64,000 nt of DNA from Plazaster borealis (taxonomy: Eukaryota; Echinodermata; Asteroidea; Forcipulatida; Labidiasteridae), in assembly GCA_021014325.1 (NCBI GenBank), contig CM037472.1:35426234-35490233 (forward strand), in the 5' to 3' direction. Made by a program: the position numbers and the translations under genes. Below the pieces are notes generated by a model. The model saw only the letters and a list, made by a program, of their open reading frames with translations, made no database searches and was not told the origin of the DNA. Positions 13,601 through 26,800 of this stretch are shown here, one piece after another. The first letter of the stretch is position 1. Each line of letters begins with the position of its first letter.

Positions 13601-16600
13601 TCTCCTGTGCGACCACTTTTTTCTTTCATTTACAAACAAACAGTACACTTAGTTGCTTCAAAGTTGCCTGTAAAAATTTCCTCATGTGACTAGGTCCTTC
13701 AGTTATAGTACACTAGGAAAAGCATTGTCTGCCAAGGTTCATTGCATTGCAATAAAAGCCCAAGTAAAATTCTTGGACAGATTTTTGTTCACACTGAATG
13801 TACCTTTTCTGCTCCCCTCGATGGAGTCCGTCTCACTCAAGTCCAGACTAGCGCTCTGTTGGCTGGACCAACCTCGTTTGTCTCTCAGGATTGGCACAGA
13901 GATAGAAACTGCTATCTCACCTCTGGTATTAGCAAGAAAAGATGTACGCAGTAGTAATTTGTTTCGAGTACTCTTTTACCCAGTTAAGAATCGCACGAGA
14001 GTTATTGGTTTAACTTGATCTGAGTACTCTTGTATTCAGTTAAGAATCGTTCAAGAATTCTTGGTTCAATTTGATCTGAGTACTCTTGTACCCAATTAAG
14101 AACCATATGAGAGTTCTTGGTTCAAGTTGATCTGAGTACTCTTGTACCCAGTTAAGAATCATTCTAGAGTTCTTGGTTCAAGTTGATCTGAGTACTCGTG
14201 TACCAAGTTAAGAATCATACCCAGTTAAAAATCGTACAAGAGTTCTTGGTTTAAATGCATTTGATCCAAGTACTCATGTACCCAGTTAAAGAACTGTACG
14301 GGAGTTCTCGGTTTAATTTGATCCGAGTACTCTTGTACCCGGTTAAGAATCGTACCAGAGTTCTTGGTTCAAATGCATTGATCTAAGTACTATTGTACCC
14401 AGTTAAGAATCGTACGATAGTTCTTGGTTCAATTTGATCTGAGTACTCTGTACCCAGTTAAGAATCATACAAGAGTTCTTGGTTCAAATGCATTTGATCT
14501 GAGTACTCTTTTACGATTCCTAACTGGAGGAGCAAATTACAAAATTTTAACATTATAACAAATAGTGTATTTCAATTTGCTAGTATTAGGTGTATCTTTG
14601 ATCTCACAATACATGATGAGTAAGCACCAATGAGGCAACTCACCCAGTCGGGAAGTCTCGACACTCAACAGGCATGCCGAGGCGGAAGTACTCAAAAGGC
14701 TGATTCTCGACAGTCCCAAAATGCTTGTGAGAGACTCGTAGGCAGGGAGGACCCTCAATTCTGCACCACAAGAGAGTAAGTATAATTAACAATGATTTCT
14801 CCAAAACCAGTCTCATGTACAGGCTTAGAATTTTGTTCCTGAAGTGAAACAAATCATTTGTATTTTTTTTCTGCCACATGCACTTTCAATGCATATATTT
14901 GTCATTGTTTCCTTGTACTTTGCGTGTGTTTTTATATTACAGTGCATCTAGGTCTTTTGGAAATGTGCTTCATAAATCTTTGTAATAAATAATGATTAAG
15001 AGGCACAAACATCAAGTCAAGGTCATCAAGCACTAAGTCTTCAGGTAAACCTGAAGGATGAGTGGCTATCATAAAGGTTTGGGTGAAAAATGAAAAAATT
15101 AATAGACAGGATTTGAACCTGCAACCTCCGGATCAACCTGTCGGCATTTTACCAACTGAGCTATCTAGCCAAACGATGACGCTCTACCTATTTCCTGGGA
15201 GATCGCCATCATAGGGCTAGATAGCTTAGTTGGAAGAGCACCAGCACGTTCAGGCGCGGATCCGGGGCGTGGGGCCCCCTTTTCATATAATAAAAAATTT
15301 AAAAAAGGGAGAAAAGAAAAAAAAAGAGAGAGAGAGAAGGGGAGGGATAAATGGGGAAGCTTTGTGTTACGCAGGCGCAACAAACTTCATTTATCATTTT
15401 GCTGCTTGGTATATTTTCACGCCCCCCCGTTTGGAAAATCCTGGATCCGCCCCTGACGTTAATCCAGAGATCACAGGTTCAAATCCCCTTCTTGTAAACT
15501 TGTCTTTGTTCACCCCAAACTTGAATTAAATTGTCCCAGTCAGTTTCCCTTTTGATTTTATTACTTGCCAAAAAAAACAAAGGACAGGGGAGTGACTTTC
15601 TGCGTAAGCATTATAGATAAATATTGATCAAATAATTTATCAATCAACTAGTTAAATTTATCCTGGATGGATTTAGTCTGGTTGCCGACAACGAATGTTG
15701 CTAACTGAACATTTAATGAAACTGTACTCACCCCGCGGGGACTCTTGTGATTTCAAGGTTTGGATGGTTGTTATCAATGGACTTGAAGACTGGCTGGTGC
15801 TTGGTAAACCACAAAGGCATTGTCTTCTTCATGTTCCTGTCAAAAGTATGAAGTGGGAACAGAAATATTAGGTGATGCTACAAATAGTAATTGTGTTGGG
15901 TTTTTCATGTTTGTAAGTGGATGTATAATCAATTTATGTTGATGGGTAACTGTAGCAATGGTAAAATCAGCTGAAATATTTGGCATAGAGCCAGTGCTGC
16001 AGCCAATGGTAAGGATCAAATCCTTCCAAAGACATTCATTTTAAATTTCATTTTGTTTGTGTTTTGGTGTTTGTTTTGGAGATGTTCTCGTTCTTCGTCT
16101 TGGAGGATTGTTCCTGTGTTTTTTGGGGCATTTTTTTTTCAACATTCAAATTTGGATTCTGTCATTGTTTGTTTTTTTCACAAAATTTTGTTTCCAACAT
16201 TCAAATTTGGATTCTACCAGTGATTTTTTTTTCAACATTCAAATTTGGATTCTACCAGTGATTTTTTTTTTCAACATTCAAATTTGGATTCTACCAGTGA
16301 TTTTTTTTTCAACATTCAAATTTGGATTCTACCAGTGAAGAACTTGATTTGATGCCACTTCTGTTTAAAATACTGGATGTGTATGCAGCAGCTGTGTTGT
16401 TGAAGCATGAATATTTTTTATGGAATGTGTTCAACACGACAATGTGTTTCTATGTTGGACTTGAACAGAGTTGCCGTGTGACATGAACTTCATCATGAAT
16501 ATGCATTAGAGGTCAGGCTTGGGTCAAAGACTTTCTGTAGATGTCTCCATCTCAACCACATACTCACCTCACTACTGCAAAATAACAATATGAATATTCA

Positions 16601-19600
16601 TGGTGTAGGCGTGGCCTAATGAGAACAGTGTTATGGCATGCATGATCAGCACAATCACAACAAGATCAATGTAATGTATAGGTGGTTAGTACACGGTTGA
16701 CAAGGTAGACCACTCTATGATGCACTCATGATCAAAGTCACTGATTCTCCACAGATACACAAGAGTAAAGTTTTTTTGGATAAATCTCATGATCAAAAAA
16801 ATACAAATATTCCACAGTTAACACACGATCATTCCATGATGCCGTAACCCAACTGATGTGATGATGCTGTTAACACACACACGGGGATGATAAGAGCCAT
16901 ACATGGCAACAGTCTGGGAGCAAGGTTGTAAGTGAGAGACGGGTTTATGAAATGTCAAACAAGTCCGTGTTTAGTGGCCGCTGAACTTCAAGAAAATTGT
17001 ATCGAAGAACACAAACATTCATTTGACAAACATCTGACAAACTATTTGAAAGATGTAGGGGGAAAAAAGAAACATACTCTTGCAATTCAGACTGACTTAA
17101 AAAATGTCTACCACTTAAAGGTTTGGTGAATTAATAAGTACTGATGTTTTTATTTTTGCACCTTATAGTTATTATACAGGAATACAGATGAACAAAAAAT
17201 TGTGTTGTACCTTTCTGTATATATTTACATGATTTTTTAAATATTTTTTATAATAGTCTTGTCTGAGTATATTAGTCTTCAGGAACGCCCACATAAATAG
17301 GTCACTTGCTTACATAGTTGGATTCCTTCTGTGACATCACTTTACATATTCATGAGCTATATTCTGGAAGAAAATTATTCTGGGCCGGGGGTCTGCCAAA
17401 AGGAATGACAAATGTTTGTTCTTTCTATCAAAATAATCACTCATGATTAAATAGTATGTAATGTATGTGAAGTCACGGAAGGAATACAGCCATGTGAGTG
17501 ACCTGTTTATGTGGGTGTTCCTAAAGACTATGTTTTAAAGAAAATCAATCATGTACAAATATATGGGAAGGCAGATTTCTTTTTTTTTTTTCAACGCACT
17601 CCGCACTAGTGACGTCACTTTTGCTCAAAGTACCCGTATGTCAGACAAACATTCCACCACCAAGCTCTCACGCGATTACCGCATCAGCGCGCCAGACCAC
17701 AGTAGCAGAGTCAGCACACAGGAGTCAACATAAAGCTTGCAGCACGCATACGTTAGTGAAATTTAACACATTTTCTGACATCCGGGTACTGAGCTTCTAC
17801 TTTTAGCATAAGTGAGGAATGCTATTACTGTATAATACGGTGTCAAATAAAAACATGGAAACTTAGGCCGTTTCCGAATTGGCGGCTACAGCTACGGCTA
17901 TGGCCAGATTTCCGCGTCATCATGCGTTGAAGTATAGGACGTCCTTAGCAACACCCTAGCAACAGCCGTAGCTCTAGCCGAAGTCGCCGTTTCGGACACG
18001 GCCTTAGTGATTCACCAAAACTTGAATGTACCTTTCTACTGGGAGCCTAAAACCATGTACAAACTATCACATCTGAAATTGTGTAAGTATATCTTTAATT
18101 CAAAATTTGAAAAAGTGGTTCAGAGTCACACAACCTCACTTGAACCACTAAGGCTTATTGGCTGAGTACCTTCCTCAATAGACCGTGCAAGTCTCACGCA
18201 TATCGAAAAAACGAGAAAAACATTTAAACAAAGACTATATTTGTCTATGAAATTAAATCTTCTTTTAAAATTATAATTATACAAAATTCTTGAAAAATAA
18301 AAATACCCATAGCAAGTTGTTATAAATAAATTTTCAGTTTTGGTATAATACAAATAATTTGTTCAAATTAACATTGAAACAAAGTTAAAACTTGGCACAA
18401 GGATGCTTATTGTTAGAAACCCCATTTGCCAATCACGCCCGAATGTGTGCGTCTATTACATAGATTTAATGACAACATGACCGTCAGTTGGGCAAAATTC
18501 TAAAAAAATTAATGTAACCGGAAACAAAAGGCAAGTCTTATTCTCAGGTTTTCTTCGTTATTTCGTTGAATTGATTTTACTTTCATACTGTTAATCACTT
18601 AGTATTACATTCCCAACAACATATATAATTTTCATAGCCATAAACTCCATATGGTTGGGGCCACAATGGTCCTAGAAGTTCAAATATGCGAGAGACTTGC
18701 ACAGTCTGTTGGCTGAGTAGACCTTCCTCAATTCATCATAAGATTCCCTTAGAATACGGTAAACTCAGTAATAAAAAACCTGTGTAACTCCGATAAAGAT
18801 AAGGCTTGGTTTGGCTGTGCAGTTAATTTAATCCATCACACTCAACACAAAAAACTAGGAGAAGGGTTTTGAAGGAGTTAAGAGTTAAGATAGACTAGGC
18901 AAGACAGCACTACACACACACACACACAACACATAGACACTTATACCAGGGCTTGAATTTGGTGTAACAATTCCACAAGACCGCAGGGCTTGTAGCTGAA
19001 AATGTTTACTCAACCAGAATTTATTTTACAAGTCCAGAATCTTCATCAGAAAGAGCTTTGTACAGAGTTTGTACATGTTAATTTGCTTTTTTGAACAAGC
19101 ACTAAGAGAAGATTATCTCATTTGTGTAATGGGTTAGTATATTTTGATACTCAACGGAATTGTATTACCAGACTCAAAGTCAATATTTGAACATCATTTC
19201 TTTCTGTTAAAGATATTAAACAGTGACATGTTAGTATTCAATTGAAAGACACAAGACTGCCGGACTTGAGTTTACTGGCCCAGGGCTAAAATCACTGGCC
19301 TTGGACCCTGCGGTCCAGTGTCAAATTCGAACCCTGTTCATACTGTGCTTGTGACAGAACATTCCTCATACAGACATGCCTCGCTGATGGTATGTTTAGT
19401 CAATCAACAGTCATGAAATGTTGGAAGAAATTAAAGGCATCGTACATGTTTGGTAATTACTCAAAATATATATTAGCATAAAAACTGACTTGGTAACGGG
19501 CAACAGAGAGCTGTTGATAGTATAAAACATTGTGAGAAATGACTCCCTCTGAAATAACGTAGTTTTTGACAAAGAGGTAATTTCTCACTAAAATAATAAA

Positions 19601-20782
19601 AACTTCTTGCAAGAAGTTTTTATTCCTATCTGAAAGCACACAGATTTGTACAACAAGGGTGTTTTTTCTTTCATCATTTTCTTGCAACTTCGATGACCAA
19701 TTGAGCCCAAATTTTCACAGGCTTGTTAACTTATGCATATGTTGGGATACACCAAGTGAGAACACTGGTCTTTGACAATTACCAAACGTGTACGATGCCT
19801 TTAAACTACATGAGAAGTGATTGATGGGGGGTCGGGAAGTGATAAGATATCCATCCAGAGGGGAATGAGACACTGACTCATGAGAATTAGTTCATTCATT
19901 ACGGTCAATGTTGTTTGTTAAGAAGCCAAAGATACTGCTAAGAACATTTTGTTTGCGGAGCGGAAAATGAGTGGGGCACCAGTTGAGCAACCTAAACTGT
20001 ATGACACTTTTGGCTGGTAGCCTATTTCTGCTAACAAGTTTTCTTTTCAAGGCTTATCAATATTTTGTGCTTTCTGGTTTTTATGAAATTTGGCCCTGCT
20101 CATGTAGTTCCCATCTGCCTATTCCAGCAAAACCTTTGTCAGCTACAGACAACATTTCTAATTAGAATAAGACTATGTTTCTACTCGAGACTGCTATTCC
20201 AAATCACGACTACTTCCTGCTATGAATATCTTCCATTTGTTAAATGTCGTTTTCGCTTGAATCTTGTGCATTGATATTTTATTATATATCTATGAATCTA
20301 CATGGATGAATCTATGCAACTAAGTGCATACAGCACCTTCACAAGTAACTACTACACATGGCATACAACATTTAATGTGCCTCTTATTCAGGCTTGGTCA
20401 TCATTTTTTATTTATTTGTTTATTTATTTGTTTAAGGTTTGCTTCCCTTTCTTCTTATTTTTTTGTTTTTTTTTTCCCTTTTTTTTGGGGGGGGGGGGGG
20501 TTTCCTCAAAATTTGAGTCACTGTTACTGAATTAATTAATAAATTAACATATCCAAATGGATTTCAAAAATTGTACCAACAGTCATCAAGAGAAAAGGAC
20601 CCCAGGGTTGCAGAGATTTCAGCCAGATGCATATTACTACTATTGTTTTTAGAAGCACCAAGTCCGAAGATCCATACAATCTGTTACCAAGCTCCTGAGC
20701 AGAGTGTGTCTACAAAGCGGGTAAAAAATGACGGAGTGCAAAAGCGTGCATTCACAAAGACTGGGAAATACAAAATGCCTCG

Positions 20783-20815
<33 letters not shown>

Positions 20816-23800
20816 GGCTGGGCAGACGATGAGCTACTCAGTGATGACATGAGTTCATTCTGATTCATATGAGAGATGATGACGTTTATTGACCCCCTTG
20901 CGCTGACGCCACACACGGCTACTCTCTGCCCATAGGCTGCCATTTTGGGAGTCAAATTTTTTGTGTAAAGACGGTGAACGTATACATGCGCACGCATCAC
21001 TTAAAATGACTCCCAAAATGGTGCAACCAAGATTTATTGCGGTGATGACGTCAGGTGAATCGGGTCAAAAGCAGATGATCTAGCTTGGAAGACTATTTTG
21101 AAGCTGCAACAATTTTTCTTTTTTTTTCTTTTTTTTCTTTTTCATTTAATGTGTTCATTACTTAAAAAACTGATCAGTTTTGGCTGAAGGTTTGTTACTT
21201 ATAGTATATGACAAAACTTTACATGAAGATTATGTCGCTTGCTATCATGATTTGTTAACATGGTTTGTTACGAGATAAAAATCTTTGATAACATAAAGCT
21301 TGATGCTAAAACATCAGAACGCCAAGACGTTAAAAAAAAAGAAAAAAAAAAAAAAGAAAAAAAAAGTGTATATCCTTCACAGCTGAAAAAAAATGAAAAT
21401 AACTTATAGCCAGTGGATGAAGTTGTTGCAACTTCAAAACGTCTTTCCCAACATCACAAATGATCTGCACATTATGGACTACTAGTTGATTACCCCTTGT
21501 GAACACATACCCTTTGATGAATGCATTCCGTCTAGACCACCAGGAGGGCATAAGAACAGAAGTTAAAATGGCATTAGATGTGTACATGACAGATTAGAGA
21601 CACCCGTATACCAGAGTTAGTGAGGGGGAAAAAAAGAGGAAAGTTTGAGTAAATCACCCTCAAGTAAATCAAATTGATTTATTACAGATTAAAAAGACCA
21701 TTACTACGGCAAAAGAAGAAAAAAACACTACCACCTATAAATTTGGAACCGTGTTTTCGTTAAGTGCAAAATGCTGATGTATTGATTTTAAGTTATTAAT
21801 TGTTAAGTTTATAAGGGAGCAAAAAAGACACCAGCATCAAAATTAACATTAACGTTTAATCTTGTGAAAACACTGATCAATGTAAATACAAAATCATTGG
21901 AATTCGAGTGGAAATTGAGTGGTCAAAAAGGTTTACACTTTACTCACTGAAGAACATAGTTTTCGAAATAAAAAAATTATAAAATAAACATTTCTTCTGA
22001 ACAGTAACCGTAAGGGGATTGGTTTTTGCAGCGTCTTCGTCTAGGCAGAATTAAAACTATCTGAAACACTAAGGTGAATTAATATGACCATAAACCAACT
22101 AAAGGATTAGATTATTAGTCAGCATTCAAAATGAAAGATAGCCGTAAAATTGCATATTTAGTTATTTTCTTTTTTTTAGATGGAAATACTTACACACAAA
22201 ATGGCTCATATCCCTCTTGCAGGCCACAGACTGTAAAATATTTCAGTGAATTCAAATCCTGTATTGATAAAAACAACAACGAAATTCTTAGGTTACAATC
22301 TACGTCGATCAAAACATGAACACAAACTTAGAGGGACACGTTGCCTTGGATCGGGCGAGTTGGTCTATGAAAAGCGTTTGTAACCGTTTGTTATAAAATG
22401 CATTATGGTTAGAAAGATGTTTTAAAAGTAGAACACAATGATCCACACAAATATGCCTCGAAATTGCATGGTTTTCCTTTTACAACTAACACAGCACGCC
22501 ATTTTGTAGAGCCAAACTTCTGTTATAATTTGTGTGATAAGCAAAGATTATAGAGGGCGCAAGATGGGAAACTATGGCTGAAATGTGAAATGTGAAAATG
22601 TACACTTTCATTTCAGCAAGCAACTCTTCTAATGCAACAACAGATCAGTCCAGACAATGTCCATTGCTATCAATGATATAACAAAACATTTGCTTGCTGA
22701 AATGGCACCCAGGAGTATTTTATGCTCAAACAATAGATAGAGCTTCAGTTCCACATCTTGCACCTTCAGTGCTCTCTCAACAATCTTTGGTCAGTCAAAA
22801 GACTCAAGGAGTTGACGGCACAAAGAAAAATAAGATCTATCCTTTGTATTATGGAATGTATTTCTTGGAATAAATATTTAACTATTCAGTTTATCAGTAA
22901 CAGCCCCTACTGTTTTTTAGAATCTTGCCATACCTGACCAAAGCAGAGTTTGGCTTGCTCTCCACAAGCTAATGAGAAAGCTGGTACAAAACCTGTAAAA
23001 AAACCACAGAAATACAAGTTTTTTAAAGATAATGATAATGCACAGAAATGCACAATTAGACTGAACCTTTTTTTGTCATGAGCCAACAAATATTAAAACT
23101 TTAATACATTTTTTTTTCCACAAAAGTGTTACTTGTAAAATCTTTCCAAAAGTCTTAACTTCTTCATTTTCTTATAAAGTTTTACAAAGCTTAAGAAATG
23201 AAAATATGGAATTTATTTTATCTTCGTTTATTCATTTTATATAGTGGATCACTTGCTTGAATTTCTTGGAATTTTCGAAAGCGAGGGTACTACAAAAAAT
23301 AAATTTACCTTCTCCGATTTCAATGTCCCTGAAGGCAGTCTCACTACCACACAAATCTGTCAAGTACTCTCCGTTCAAAGTGAAACCTTAGAATAAAAAA
23401 TTAAAAAACATTAGAAGATTGCACAAATCGTTTTAAAAACACATTTTTCTGTCATTCTATCTGTGTTGAGCATCACAGACCAAAGCTGCTAAAGACAGAG
23501 AAATGGGGGTAGCAATTAAAACTAGCCTCGATACAGCACCTCTACTTGTGACTGGTTCCCTGTTGATGTGGGCAATTAAAAAAACAGTGCACCTGCTGAA
23601 GTTCGCCCAGGAGGGTCCACTTTCGCAGTGTACTTTGGGAAAAGGGTCAACAAGTTTTTTGGGGAAAAATGGGCACAGCAAGAACCAAAAAATCGACCGA
23701 GAAAGCAAAAAAACTTTTTACCGCATTAGAAATTGGTACTTGTGTGTGAACCAACACTTTGACTACACCAGAACTTGAGTCCGGTGCCCTAGACAACTCC

Positions 23801-26800
23801 GAGCGGATAAGAGCACCGGACTCAAGCTGTGGTGTTTCTGTTCAGCAGAGTGTGTGGGTTCGAGTCCCTGTCGTGACACTTGTGTCCTTAAGCAAGACAC
23901 TTAACCATTATTGATGCGTCCTTCGGATGTGACGTAAAGCTGTTGGTCCTGTGTGTTGTGTAATGCATGCAAAAGAACCCAGTGCACTTAGCGAAAAGAG
24001 AAGGGGTTCGCCCGGTGTTCCTGGTTTGATCGGCAGCATATTGCGCCACAGCACCTTGTAAACCATTACATGGTGCTATGTAAAGGAATTGGTCTCATAC
24101 TTCAAAAACGTAGCTCCACAACACCTTGCAGGAAAATAATGAATGATAAATCACCTTGAGCGTCATGGAGTGACGGATATGTGCGCTATATAAGAAGCCA
24201 CTATTATTATTATTACATGATACAAGGCATCATCTTCCAACAAAACCTTTAAAAGTATTTCCATAAGAGTTCTGACACGCATCTTGACTTACTGATAGCC
24301 CTGTCCGTGAGATCCAGCATGCAGCCAATCACGTCGTTCTGACGCCATGTCTTGCCAAAGTTCTCTGATCCGTTGTGCCATTTGCGAGCCTGGAAAGTGA
24401 ATTATACAGTTTGAATCATAGTCTGTTCTCCTGATGTATAACAGTAGTAAATGACATCTTAATTGGTATTACACAAGATTGCTAGAGCTGACACAAAAGC
24501 TTGTGGACAGTGTGTGGTTATGTTTCGTGTGATAACCAAATACATAAAATAACAAACCTGTGAAAATTTGGACTGAACCCGTTGTGTGAGTCAGGAGAAA
24601 ATAGTGAAAAATCATGCACAATTTTCAGCATGTGAATACATTGTCCTTAATTTGGGTTGCAACAACCGAAAAATCAGCTGTTGCGTTTTGGGGTTTTTAG
24701 GTTTTCAGATACAGTTTTCTTGAATATAACTTCATTTCGGAGGGAAATATTTTACCCCCAAAAATGGTTCTAGTATGAACTTCAGACTGAAATCAAACAA
24801 TGATGTTTTTTATCCCTACCAAACCAATACCGTTAAGTCAGTAAAGTCTTTTTCAAAAAAAAATATAATAAGTATGTGGGAAAAAAATTGTGGGCTATTT
24901 ACAAAGCTAGCCTACTCCTTAGTAGGTGTCCCCTCAGTGCTATAAAAATAAAACGACAGAAAACAAACATTCAAACTCGTTAAGCAGAAAAGCTTTTCTT
25001 TCATCGGTTAAACTCAAGTAAAAAAACTCTGAGACTTTGTTTATCACTAACAAGTCCTAACCAGTCGTATGCAAAGTACCCTTAATGGGGCTATGCAGTA
25101 CAAACTCTTTTAACTCCCGAGTAAGATTTTGTGTCTTTATTGTGTGCTTGGAATCTCAGGAACTCTTTCAATGATTTTAGGGGGGTACTTCTGTACAAGA
25201 GGAAAATAGTGTGTTAGAGAATGGGAACATATGGGGGAGGGGGGGGGACACACGGACACATCCTCTACCACATATCGGGCATGGTATAGAGTAAAACCAT
25301 CTACTTGGTGAGTTAGTTTATCTGTTGTTTCCTCACCAGGAATCCATCAAACAAGTACGCCTTGCCGGTTGTAGCCAGGTCCTTCTCTGCACTGATGGAT
25401 GGATGAGCCCAACCGACTCTCATCAGCCCGACTGACATTGCCTCAAACTCATAGTACCTACAAAAAAATGCAGACAAGACACATACCAAATCTCAACAAG
25501 GAAAAGTTATTTGTAATAAACTAGAATTAGTAACCAGAATTATATGATCAAGATAGTCTTCAATTTAAGACTTGTTATATTCAGTTTGCTGTAGCACCAT
25601 GTGTATGTATCTACTTTGCTGTGTTGATTTGTTCTTGAAAACTTGTCTTGCTATTATTCTACTGCCGTGGAGTAGATTTAGGAAGACTACTTAGTTCTTA
25701 AAAGAACTGTCCTGATATATACACATGGTGTTACCACAAACTGAGTACACATTGATACCTCACTATGCAATGCCTCAAAACCCATAATTTAAGAACTGTT
25801 AAACAGAGTAACAACTAAAGAAATCTGCATGTTGTTGAAACTCAAAAGTGTGTACGTTAATCTATCTTCGGTGTGATGCCCATTAACCTTTTTGCTTCGC
25901 AAATAAAATTGAATATGCTTAGCAAACTTTGCTGCTTAACAGCTTCATGAAACTTGGCCATGATTGTTTCTGTTGGTGTTTTTTTATGAATAACAAACTG
26001 CAGCACATTTGACAGACAGGGCTTGAAAAAATATGAATTTCATCTCCTGCCACCCCCTCCCCCCAAAACCCCCCAACAAAACAAGAAACAACCACAACAG
26101 CGAAAAACAAACAATTCTGACAGATGTGAACATCTTAAAATCAATCCCCTGAGCTGTTTGTAGCATCCCATGAGAGCTGATGAGGCCTGAAGACTACATT
26201 GTACAGTTTCCCAATTATTAACAGTAAGAATGTTGATAACAGGATGAGGGCATACCATTTTCCAGACGTGACGGCGTACGTTTTCTCCGCTCGGAAGGTT
26301 CGCATTTTTTGCTTCTTATCCGATATCTCTCTCACAAGACCTTGAAAATATAAATTGAAACATTAATACAAAAGAAAGTAATTTCTGACACTGAATCTTG
26401 GGAAAAAGAGATTCGTTTGACATGATTCACCTATGCTTCTATTGTTTTTTAAACACCAATTAATTCAACTTTGCCATACTTGGTAAAAGATACAGTTCAG
26501 TCAAATGTTAAATTTTCCAAGACAAGAATACAATCAAGTGCAAACTGTACAAGTATTTCCTAACAATTCACAAACAAAAGTTCAAAGCCTATTTGCTGCA
26601 ATCAGTGGTGTAACTAAGGGCTAAGGGGGGGGGGGCAAGTGCCATTCATTTTCATACAGTAAGCACCGGAAGGTCAGCACCCTTTTGGTCTGCTTACGGT
26701 TAGCAGAGCTATGAAATGGAAACTTGTGCAGTAAGCACATCTCCATTAAGTCCATTAAGCATCTCTTTGAAATTAAGCCCTGGGCCCAATTTCATAGAGC

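Noticed and set aside
20752..21000. Polyglutamine protein
   Set aside because: Only a (CAG)n tract with no homology or splice support.
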